A DNA stretch of 53,260 nt. It comes from a virus. Positions 31,581 through 37,991 of the stretch are shown one piece after another. Under the pieces are notes generated by a model, which had not been told where the DNA came from, ran no database searches, and was given only the letters and a program-made list of their open reading frames with translations. The position numbers and the translations under genes are program-made. Position 1 is the first letter of the stretch; each line of letters opens with the position of its first letter. The stretch is from positions 1-53,260 of the IMG/VR virus record IMGVR_UViG_3300046163_000036, one strand, 5' to 3'.

Positions 31581-31665
31581 CGTGGTTTCGCCCCATCTCA
31601 GGGGTCGAGTGCCGAAGCACTCAGGGTAGTAGATTGCTACCCCTCATCAGACTGATTATAACTTA
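31581..31665 (-). ncRNA. Hammerhead-ribozyme-like element, putative trans-acting
   Basis: Minus-strand RNA reads UAAGUUAUAAUCAGU (31665-31651), then CUGAUGA (31650-31644), G10.1 (31643), three hairpins, C11.1 (31590), GAA (31589-31587) and ACCACG. In hammerhead numbering the CUGANGA and GAA core blocks, the G10.1-C11.1 pair and A15.1 are all present. The arms fit the repeated 17-mer: ACC with GGU forms stem III (A15.1-U16.1), and the 15-nt arm pairs ACUGAU and AACUUA of the target as stem I with a 3-nt bulge, leaving U or C17 unpaired for cleavage. In place of an ordinary stem II loop are hairpins at 31624-31642, 31607-31622 (UUCG loop) and 31591-31604. Activity is inferred. Confidence 0.75.
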
Positions 31666-31777
31666 GTATCCAATAAGTAAAGAACGTCACTAGACCTAAC
31701 TAGTCGGATTCAGCGTTACGGCGCTTTGTCCCTTTCAACAATACAATGGTACGACAGCTATTTGGATTGCACAAGGG

Positions 31778-31786
31778 TTATACACA
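31778..31786 (+). promoter_or_regulatory. DnaA-box-like sequence TTATACACA
   Basis: Matches the TTATNCACA consensus. One or two such matches are expected by chance in a sequence this long, so on its own it is weak. It gains interest because it lies in the divergent non-coding region of a phage that encodes two DnaA-domain-IV proteins. Confidence 0.35.
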
Positions 31787-32668
31787 CTTTTTTTCACAAT
31801 TGAGTATAAATACCTAGGCATCTAAATCTTGCCATAGTATGACCTATGCGCACGTGAGGGACTGCCCCAACCTTGGTATCCATCAGCCCTGAGAAACGGC
31901 AGGAGCGTGGATGTGTGAGCGTGTGAGAGTGTGTTGGGTTGAGGTGTATGGTGGGGTGGGGATTGTTCCGCCTATGGACAGAACACCATCGGCAACTAGT
32001 CTGTTCTCCCTGATCAGCTAGCCGTCTGTAAACCAGATAGTTACATAGCTATAGCTGAACCAGTACTGTAGATAGCAAACGCTAAAAGTTTTGACAATCA
32101 ATGCTTTATCTGTAGGGGGTGGGGTTTGCGATTTCACTTCGGATTGCGTGCGCCAACGTTCTATACTATATATAATCCCCCACCTAAACATTACTCATCC
32201 CTTTTTTAAGGGTGTATATGAGCTGTTTAGAGCGCTTTTGAATGGACATAAAGCTGTTAAGTAGGATCAAGCCAGTCGGGGGAGGTTTTCGTGCAGGAGA
32301 AAGGAGGATACTGGCAGGAGCAAACAGCTATTAAAAGCTGTGCGAACTGACAGGATCTGGGGGTGTTTACTGTAGGGATAGTTCTTGCCGCTCTCACAAA
32401 GTAGCTGAGCGGGTCTCTGCTTGGGGCGACGACCCTACAGCTACAGGGTGAGTAATTAGATAAAGCAAGAAGGATTCAAGAGGAAAGAATCCTGATTGCG
32501 TGAGGAATCTAGAGCGAAGTTACAACTTTTTTCGGAGAAAGTCAAATTAATATTTACTGGGGTTACAGAAGGTTTAGCTCAAACTAAACCTTCCATTCCT
32601 TCTAGTTTAGGCAAGCCTAACAATATAACAGCTAAATATACCTCTCTCTATATATGTGTTCAATTCTG

Positions 32669-32676
32669 TACCTTTG
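32669..32676 (+). promoter_or_regulatory. -7 promoter element TACCTTTG
   Basis: TAnnTTTG match 4 nt before the ATG at 32681, supporting a nearly leaderless transcript and that start rather than an upstream one at 32654. Confidence 0.6.
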
Positions 32677-32680
32677 TACT

Positions 32681-33376
32681 ATGATAATAAAGAAGAAGAC
32701 AAACAACAATCCCGTCAAGACCAAAAAGAATAATGGTAGTGGGTACGATGCTATGATGAATCACCTGATCTCTAAGAAAGGTGGAACACCCCAGCAGTAC
32801 GAACAGCTAATGGATATCATTGCGTATCACGAAACAGGTCCACGTCAGCGTATGAAATCTAATGCTGTACAGTTGATAGAAGATGCCGAGGGGAACTTAG
32901 TACCTCAAGGTGTGGGCAAGGGGCTGTTTATGTTTGAGGCTGGTGAGAAAGCCGACGGCATAACCTCAGTAAATAGAACCTACAGAGAGCTCAAGGATAA
33001 TAACATACCTATTCCTGATTGGCTAGAAGAAGCCTACAAGCAAAAAACACTAGACGCTTCTAAACTAACAGCTGAACAGCAGAAGGTATTGTTTATTGGA
33101 AAGTACCTGCAGCATCCTAGTGCAGACCTCGGCAAGTATGCCAGCGGTGACATCACCGCTAAAGACTTCTGGGGTAAGTACCACCACGCAGGTGGTACGT
33201 CTACAAACTACGATCTGTTTGAAGATTCCACGTCGGCTTTTATGGAGAGCGATTACTATAAGGGTGATACAGCTAAGAAGAAAGCGGATAAGGTTAGTGA
33301 CGTTATGGATGAAGATTTTTTCTCAGGCGTTTCTCGTGTAGCGCAGATGGCTGTGAAGGCAGCCATAAAGAAATAA
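32681..33376 (+). CDS. Putative virion protein, possibly lysozyme/transglycosylase-like (231 aa)
   Basis: Lys/Asn-rich N-terminus, then LMDIIAYHETGPRQRMKSNA at about residues 45-65 and GVGKGLFMFEAGEKADGITS, with a GGTSTNYD motif later. The HETG block and following Gly/Phe-rich segment recall a lysozyme-like active-site region with a catalytic glutamate, and similar proteins occur in structural modules of Bacteroidota phages. It could be a virion-associated wall-degrading or internal protein. Start at 32681 fits the promoter position. Confidence 0.45.
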   Translation: MIIKKKTNNNPVKTKKNNGSGYDAMMNHLISKKGGTPQQYEQLMDIIAYHETGPRQRMKSNAVQLIEDAEGNLVPQGVGKGLFMFEAGEKADGITSVNRTYRELKDNNIPIPDWLEEAYKQKTLDASKLTAEQQKVLFIGKYLQHPSADLGKYASGDITAKDFWGKYHHAGGTSTNYDLFEDSTSAFMESDYYKGDTAKKKADKVSDVMDEDFFSGVSRVAQMAVKAAIKK

Positions 33377-33393
33377 TCAATACAATAAATAAC

Positions 33394-33401
33394 TATCTTT
33401 G
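33394..33401 (+). promoter_or_regulatory. -7 promoter element TATCTTTG
   Basis: TAnnTTTG match about 50 nt upstream of the 33451 gene. Confidence 0.55.
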
Positions 33402-33450
33402 CATCTACAAGTGTAAAACTAATACTCAAGTATATACAATAAAGAGAAGT

Positions 33451-34401
33451 ATGAAGACAAAAAAGAAATCGTTGTACGCTGAATATGGCGCATTGGTTAA
33501 AGCAATGAAACGCTACGAGAATGGAGGAGAAACAGATCCACCAAAGAAAGGTGGAACATTCGATACAGTAACTGTTGTTGACGACAAGGCTACAGACAAG
33601 GAAGGATTAGTTAAAACTTTCCAATGGAAAGGCAACTCCTTGAACAAAGCTATGGGCAAAGTAGATAAGATTATTGACTACAATATCAGAAAAGGAGGAT
33701 TTGACTCAAAAGAAGAAGGAGAAGAGTTTAGAGAGAAAGCTCACAGACAATTAGCTAGAGGTAATATGGGTAACCTTCAGAGATTATTAGCCGGTGAAAC
33801 AAAATTGTTCAACCCTGGAGGAGGTATCAGGTTCGACGTTAAAGATTTTGAGAATCTAAGACTTGGAACAGGATTGGTAGAGGTTGAGCCTTCTATGATA
33901 TCAGAAACTGATGAAGGCGTCACTATGGAGCAATTAACTCCTGAGCAAGACGCAGAGGTAAAACGTATGCAGAAAGAGACTGGTGATCCTAAAAGAGGTT
34001 TTAAAGAAAAATCTAAAACTGTTTTGTTGCCTGACGGTACATCTGCAGGTCAATTCTCTGATGAAATGCTATCACAGTTCGGTGAGCTAGGAGCTCCAAA
34101 AGATCGTAGTGCCGCAAAGCCTAAGAAGGAATTCCAGCCTAGCCCTGAGTACAATTCAGGTGTGAAAGCTTTCCAAGCGGACCTTAAAGCAGCTAACGAA
34201 ACACTCAAGAACTTACGTTATGAGTATGGTCAGCTAGGAAGTCTTGGTAAAAACAGCAAGAAGGGTCAGGCTCTTCAAGCTGAGATCGATGCGATTACTA
34301 GCGACCGCAAGAAGTTGCGTCGCCTAGGTAGTGATTTAACTGACTCTAAAGGCTTCGCAGATTACGAGAGCAAGAGAAATGAGATTGAGTTTGAATACTA
34401 A
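33451..34401 (+). CDS. Putative structural protein, Lys/Glu-rich (316 aa)
   Basis: Begins MKTKKKSLYAEYGALVKAMKRYENGGE, a basic, Gly-Gly-containing start common in small virion-associated proteins of this phage group. The middle is charged, and the C-terminus is a long helix (AFQADLKAANETLKNLRYEY). Own promoter and a strong terminator make it a single-gene unit. No domain recognised. Confidence 0.5.
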   Translation: MKTKKKSLYAEYGALVKAMKRYENGGETDPPKKGGTFDTVTVVDDKATDKEGLVKTFQWKGNSLNKAMGKVDKIIDYNIRKGGFDSKEEGEEFREKAHRQLARGNMGNLQRLLAGETKLFNPGGGIRFDVKDFENLRLGTGLVEVEPSMISETDEGVTMEQLTPEQDAEVKRMQKETGDPKRGFKEKSKTVLLPDGTSAGQFSDEMLSQFGELGAPKDRSAAKPKKEFQPSPEYNSGVKAFQADLKAANETLKNLRYEYGQLGSLGKNSKKGQALQAEIDAITSDRKKLRRLGSDLTDSKGFADYESKRNEIEFEY

Positions 34402-34420
34402 ATCTAAACTCCACTGAAAT

Positions 34421-34455
34421 AAAAAAGCCCCCTCAAACGAGGGGGCTTTCTTTTT
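34421..34455. terminator. Bidirectional intrinsic terminator
   Basis: AAAGCCCCCTC / GAGGGGGCTTT, 11-bp perfect stem with a 4-nt loop, with A-run before and T-rich run after. It ends both the rightward 33451 gene and the leftward 34454 gene. Confidence 0.9.
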
Positions 34456-34795
34456 ATAGCTCTTCAGGATGCCTTGTGTAGATGATCGCTAATCGATCGA
34501 CGTATTTATTGATACACACTATGCCTCTTAGTCCGGGGCGTTCGAATTTAAATACCTCTTCATCATCTGTCTCGAATGCCAATGGAGCTCCAATTGTAGA
34601 CATATCCGCTACGATATCGTAAATAGCGTAGATGCTGTCGATGTGTCCGTAGAATTCGTAGCATTCGTGTAGTCCGAATTTTGTTTCTTTGACGTGGTCT
34701 AACTCAATGCCAAATCCTTGAAGTTCTTCCGGTAGTTGCTGTGCAATTGCTTGACTCCCCAAGCACATTGCCAAAATGATCATTAATTTTCTCAT
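34454..34795 (-). CDS. Secreted protein on the opposite strand (113 aa), moron-like
   Basis: From ATG 34795: MRKLMIILAMCLGSQAIAQQ is a signal peptide with an A-x-A-type cleavage before QQLPEELQG. The mature 95 residues (GFGIELDHVKETKFGLHECY) are alpha/beta with two cysteines. It is a lone leftward gene within the rightward virion module and ends at a shared terminator, typical of a moron gene that alters the host envelope. Longer TTG-started forms are unlikely. Confidence 0.65.
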   Translation of the reverse strand: MRKLMIILAMCLGSQAIAQQLPEELQGFGIELDHVKETKFGLHECYEFYGHIDSIYAIYDIVADMSTIGAPLAFETDDEEVFKFERPGLRGIVCINKYVDRLAIIYTRHPEEL

Positions 34796-34874
34796 AGTAT
34801 TAAAGTTTGATTCTGATACAATGATAAACAAATAAAATTATACCAACCAAAAAAAATGTGAAAAAAAATTACAG

Positions 34875-34882
34875 TATATTTG
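34875..34882 (+). promoter_or_regulatory. -7 promoter element TATATTTG
   Basis: TAnnTTTG match 22 nt upstream of the 34905 gene. Confidence 0.55.
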
Positions 34883-34904
34883 TAACTTATTCTATATCAG
34901 CATT

Positions 34905-35123
34905 ATGAGAGCTAAAAAAAATTCCTACGCATCTTCTAAAAAGAAGCAGTACAAGGAAGGCGGCAAGTCAGACAAGAAGGTTATGATCGACGCCCCAAAG
35001 GGATACCACTGGATGGATGTAAAGGGTCGTTTCTATCTTATGCCTCACGAGGGGAAATTCGTTCCCCACGAAGGAGCTTCACTAAAAGCTCCGTTCAAAG
35101 TGATCACCCAGCATAGTAAGTAA
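34905..35123 (+). CDS. Small basic protein (72 aa), unknown
   Basis: MRAKKNSYASSKKKQYKEGG start with Lys-rich, GG-containing segment, then WMDVKGRFYLMPHEGKFVPH. Its stop directly abuts the end of the convergent winged-helix gene. Similar small basic proteins recur in the structural region of these phages; function unknown. Confidence 0.6.
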   Translation: MRAKKNSYASSKKKQYKEGGKSDKKVMIDAPKGYHWMDVKGRFYLMPHEGKFVPHEGASLKAPFKVITQHSK

Positions 35124-35600
35124 TTACAGCTTGGTGCCTCCTTTGGCTCTGGGATCTACAGGTACGTTTATTTGCTCCTCCCCAGCCATCTTTCTATAGA
35201 ACTTGCTGACCATCAGCCTGCCGTTCTGCGATAGCGCATACCTGATACGGTAGCTGTACTTTGTTTCTTCACGAAACATATATTCCTCCATAGTCCCGGA
35301 TCCAGACAGCCTGTCGAAGTGCTTATATATGTAGCCCTTCGCCTTGAGGGGTTGGATGAGACGCTGCCACATCTTCCGCTTACTATAGAAGTAAGCCTTC
35401 GATGCGTAGTCGATGGTGAAGAACTCTAGATCATATATGAATACCATAAACCGGATCTCCGCCTCGGATATGTTGTAGTTCTTAGCCATATCACGTAGGG
35501 CTAGATTCAGGTACTTCAGGTCGTTGGATTTTATGTATCTGTCTTTGATAACGGAGAAGTCTCGATACATCTTCTTCCTAGACACCTCGCTCTTAGGCAT
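35124..35600 (-). CDS. MarR-like winged-helix DNA-binding protein (158 aa)
   Basis: Start at ATG 35600 (MPKSEVSRKKMYRDFSVIKD). The segment NISEAEIRFMVFIYDLEFFT, then KRKMWQRLIQPLKAKGYIYK, followed by a beta-wing (YRIRYALSQNGRLMVSKFYR) has the order of a MarR-type winged helix. It is the only regulator-like gene inside the virion block and is transcribed divergently from 35639 through overlapping -7 elements (minus TAATTTTG at 35632-35625), suggesting it may control that divergent promoter or late genes. Confidence 0.65.
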   Translation of the reverse strand: MPKSEVSRKKMYRDFSVIKDRYIKSNDLKYLNLALRDMAKNYNISEAEIRFMVFIYDLEFFTIDYASKAYFYSKRKMWQRLIQPLKAKGYIYKHFDRLSGSGTMEEYMFREETKYSYRIRYALSQNGRLMVSKFYRKMAGEEQINVPVDPRAKGGTKL

Positions 35601-35614
35601 AACATTGAATTTAA

Positions 35615-35632
35615 TATCTTTGTACAAAATTA
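35615..35632. promoter_or_regulatory. Divergent pair of -7 elements
   Basis: Plus strand TATCTTTG (35615-35622) and minus strand TAATTTTG (35632-35625) lie 2 bp apart. They serve the C1q-like protein gene (right) and the winged-helix regulator (left). Confidence 0.6.
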
Positions 35633-35638
35633 ATATTT

Positions 35639-36346
35639 ATGAGCACGCTCTCAGGACAAAAGATAAAAGATAAGTTCGGGAACCTCCTTCACGTGGAAGG
35701 TGGGCTTACCTCAACCACTAAAGATGTAGAGGATGGAACTGGCGACGCATCAGCACTGAAGCTGTCAACAACTACGGTAGAGGTAGACGGAACACTAAAC
35801 TTTACCTCAGCCCCTTCAACAGATAACTCTGAGCAGACAGCGTTGTTTATCAACGGTTCTGACAATGTGGTAAAACGTGAGCTAGGTACATCTGCATTTA
35901 AAGACGAGCCACCTAGAATCATTGCAAGACAAGCTGCTAATAATGCCCTTACAGCTGGTACCAATGCGGATATGGTTTTCGCAACAGTCGATAACGCAGA
36001 TGTTAATGCATCATTTGCACAGGACGACGGCACTAACTACACCTTCGGAGGGGCGGGCACTAGAATAGCGGTTAATAACCCCGGCATATATAGAATTGAT
36101 GTAAGCCTTTCTTCTATAAACAATACCACAAACCCAAATATTACAATAGAGGTAAGGAAAAACGGGGCAGAGATTTGTAAATCGTACAGAAGCAAGGTTA
36201 CCGCTCAAGATGATATGACTTCATTCTTCTACGCTCAAAAGCTAGAAGCTGCAGATTACATCACGGTAAACGTTGCTACAGCTGGAGGTGGTACCACTAT
36301 AGAAGCTGGGTCTTGTGTAGAGTTACTACAGATAGCTACATCTTAA
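35639..36346 (+). CDS. C1q-like virion or decoration protein (235 aa)
   Basis: N-terminus SGQKIKDKFGNLLHVEGG and a Thr/Asp-rich linker lead to a C-terminal jelly-roll-like domain (about residues 90-235): NNPGIYRIDVSLSSINNTT, ITIEVRKNGAEICK and TSFFYAQKLEAADYITVNV follow the strand pattern of C1q/TNF-like domains. In phages such domains trimerise and bind receptors or decorate capsids. Own promoter; next gene 9 nt downstream. Confidence 0.65.
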   Translation: MSTLSGQKIKDKFGNLLHVEGGLTSTTKDVEDGTGDASALKLSTTTVEVDGTLNFTSAPSTDNSEQTALFINGSDNVVKRELGTSAFKDEPPRIIARQAANNALTAGTNADMVFATVDNADVNASFAQDDGTNYTFGGAGTRIAVNNPGIYRIDVSLSSINNTTNPNITIEVRKNGAEICKSYRSKVTAQDDMTSFFYAQKLEAADYITVNVATAGGGTTIEAGSCVELLQIATS

Positions 36347-36355
36347 ACATACATT

Positions 36356-36682
36356 ATGAAAGAGAGTCATAGAGACTGCATCGAGGAGATTCAGGAGCTG
36401 ATGCTCCAGATCCTTGAGGTGGTTAAAAAATACGAACTAGAGGACGAGGTTCTTGTGGCTATGGCTGTGGGGTTCTTGAATATGGACACTGCTGAATTTG
36501 CCGACGATGGCGAGGGGGTAGAAGTAAATATGAATCTATTATCTTCAATATCCGTGGATAGCGAAGAGGAGCTAGATGACCTACTATCATACTTGGTAGA
36601 GTCATACAGGATAGAACAGCGAGACAGCCCCGGTAACATTAATTACTGGATCAACCGTATGGGCGGTAACGAATTAAATTAA
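36356..36682 (+). CDS. Small acidic protein (108 aa), unknown
   Basis: Helical and acidic (IEEIQELMLQILEVVKKYEL; DSEEELDDLLSYLVESYRIE). Part of a tight rightward block with the C1q-like and GroES-like genes. No family recognised. Confidence 0.65.
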   Translation: MKESHRDCIEEIQELMLQILEVVKKYELEDEVLVAMAVGFLNMDTAEFADDGEGVEVNMNLLSSISVDSEEELDDLLSYLVESYRIEQRDSPGNINYWINRMGGNELN

Positions 36683-36687
36683 ACGAA

Positions 36688-36918
36688 ATGATACGTAAAA
36701 TAATCATTGGGGTAGACCCCCTGAAAGCTATGGCTTACTATGTAGGTCAGAAGGCTGGAGACTCCAAGGTAGACGCCATCATCCTAGACGATGCCTACCT
36801 ACACAAATACAAAGAAAAAAGATACCTAGTATATATAAAGCATCCTAAGAATGGTGTGATGCTTTGGAAGAGCGTGGAGAACGTTCCCGTACTTATTGAG
36901 TACGACCTAGAGTTTTAA
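36688..36918 (+). CDS. Small protein with VDPLKAMAYYVGQ motif (76 aa)
   Basis: IGVDPLKAMAYYVGQKAG is a pattern I associate with unknown proteins in Bacteroidota phages. Mixed alpha/beta with a WKSVENVPVLIEYDL end. 5-nt gap from the previous gene. Confidence 0.6.
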   Translation: MIRKIIIGVDPLKAMAYYVGQKAGDSKVDAIILDDAYLHKYKEKRYLVYIKHPKNGVMLWKSVENVPVLIEYDLEF

Positions 36919-36938
36919 GGAAACTAAATTTAATTCAT

Positions 36939-37526
36939 ATGCGTAGTATATACGACTTCTTTGTGCGCCTCCCAAAGGCGTTCAATGACGAGATACAGAT
37001 GGGCGACACCAGCCTATATCTCGACCCAAAATTCAACGAGTTTAAGAACAGGAAGATGGAGGCTGAAGTAGTAGCCATCCCAGAGAAGTATGAGACCAAT
37101 GTGAAGGTTGGCGATACCCTCTACTTCCACCATCACGTAGTGATCGCTGGTAACGGGCGTGGACAGATCGTGCAGGACGACATCTACTACATACGTTTCA
37201 ACCCTAATAACGGTCACGCCTGCCAAGCCTACGCCTTTAAGTGTCAGGACACTGGTGAGGTAGAGCTTATCTCAGATTGGATCTTCCTAACTCCAGAAGA
37301 GCAGAAGGACGAGGAGGTCACAGAATCAGGCATCGTAGTATCTACAAAGAAGCCTAAGTACAACCAGTTCGGGTATGTGCTGTATGATTCCCCACGTGTG
37401 CAGGAGCTAGGGCTGAAATCCGGCGACAAGGTTATGATAATGAAGAACACCGACTACGAAATGGAGGTAGACGGACAGATACTCTACCGTGTACATATGG
37501 ATGATATCTACGCCACTGGATTCTAA
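36939..37526 (+). CDS. GroES-like co-chaperonin protein (195 aa)
   Basis: Two segments resemble GroES/Cpn10 strands: YETNVKVGDTLYFHHHVVIA (residues about 50-70) and FGYVLYDSPRVQELGLKSGD ... VDGQILYRVHMDDIYA near the C-terminus. VKVGD-x-V/L-x-F and the closing YR-x-x-x-x-D-I-x-A strand are typical Cpn10 features. It precedes terminase and portal genes, fitting a phage-encoded cap for host GroEL that aids capsid folding, as T4 gp31 does. Ends in a TAATG overlap with the next gene. Confidence 0.6.
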   Translation: MRSIYDFFVRLPKAFNDEIQMGDTSLYLDPKFNEFKNRKMEAEVVAIPEKYETNVKVGDTLYFHHHVVIAGNGRGQIVQDDIYYIRFNPNNGHACQAYAFKCQDTGEVELISDWIFLTPEEQKDEEVTESGIVVSTKKPKYNQFGYVLYDSPRVQELGLKSGDKVMIMKNTDYEMEVDGQILYRVHMDDIYATGF

Positions 37527-37822
37527 TGGGACGCAAGAAAATGTTCAGCAGTGTAAGGGCTGGTGAGGATCTACTGGATGCTATGGCTCAAGCCATACAC
37601 AACATCACCGAAGAGATCAAAAAGCCCGTAGACTCGGACCTCACAGGGTCCGGTCGTAGGGCGGAACTCAAGAGCATAAAAGAGTCAGCTCTAGATGCTA
37701 AAGAGTTGATCACAGAATACCAGAAGCTCGAAACAATGATTAAGGAGCTTAAGGAGACTGGAGGGATTGAGGATGCCAGAGATTTCTCTGGCGGGTTAGC
37801 AGAAAGGTATGCTCAGCGTTAG
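37526..37822 (+). CDS. Candidate small terminase subunit (98 aa)
   Basis: Helical, charged protein (SIKESALDAKELITEYQKLE coiled coil) encoded directly before the large terminase. Size and position are right for TerS, but the helix-turn-helix is not evident, so the assignment is tentative. Confidence 0.4.
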   Translation: MGRKKMFSSVRAGEDLLDAMAQAIHNITEEIKKPVDSDLTGSGRRAELKSIKESALDAKELITEYQKLETMIKELKETGGIEDARDFSGGLAERYAQR

Positions 37823-37947
37823 TATACGTGGTGGTGAACAGCTGCAATCTCGCAGTCTGCTTTCACACAATTTGTATATACGTGGGAGCCTGTTGCACAG
37901 GACGTAAGCATTAACATACCGATGATAACTAGAATAATTTTCTTCAT
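37819..37947 (-). CDS. Small lipoprotein on the opposite strand (42 aa)
   Basis: MKKIILVIIGMLMLTSCATG is a signal peptide with a canonical lipobox L-T-S-C, then a short Cys/His-containing tail (CVKADCEIAAVHHHVY). Its stop overlaps the end of the 37526 gene on the other strand. A lone reverse gene between terminase genes looks like a moron, perhaps for superinfection exclusion. Confidence 0.6.
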   Translation of the reverse strand: MKKIILVIIGMLMLTSCATGSHVYTNCVKADCEIAAVHHHVY

Positions 37948-37991
37948 AGTCGCAATGTTAATTTAATGTAAAGCTACAAAATATAATTTAA

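Larger units (their letters stand above)
31551..32668. other. 1.1 kb non-coding, hairpin-rich divergent region (candidate origin and regulatory hub)
   Basis: No convincing ORF on either strand. The left end holds the ribozyme-like leader plus a hairpin at 31563-31579 (GATATG / CATATC). A T-rich patch and TTATACACA lie at 31778-31786, a strongly G/T-rich tract on the plus strand at about 31911-31965, an AT-rich patch at 32161-32176, and clear hairpins at 32199-32212, 32324-32341 (ACAGCT / AGCTGT), 32471-32493 (AGGATTC / GAATCCT), 32569-32592 (9 bp perfect) and 32607-32620 (TTAGGC / GCCTAA). It separates leftward early-type genes from rightward virion genes and must carry at least the leftward promoter. 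No exact TAnnTTTG faces left here. Confidence 0.6.

Noticed and set aside
31654-31659. TATAAT on the minus strand as a -10 box for the leftward operon
   Set aside because: It lies inside the ribozyme arm, so a start 6-7 nt later would leave the arm untranscribed; no matching -35 is present and this host group does not use TATAAT efficiently. If it were the real promoter it would weaken the ribozyme model.
32401-32460. Possible tRNA in the non-coding region (GTAGCTGAGCGGGTCTC...)
   Set aside because: The beginning looks tRNA-like, but no anticodon arm, T-loop GTTCGA-type sequence or acceptor pairing could be found.
32496-32684. 62-aa plus-strand frame in the divergent region
   Set aside because: It overlaps strong hairpins and the promoter of the 32681 gene, and its composition is not protein-like.
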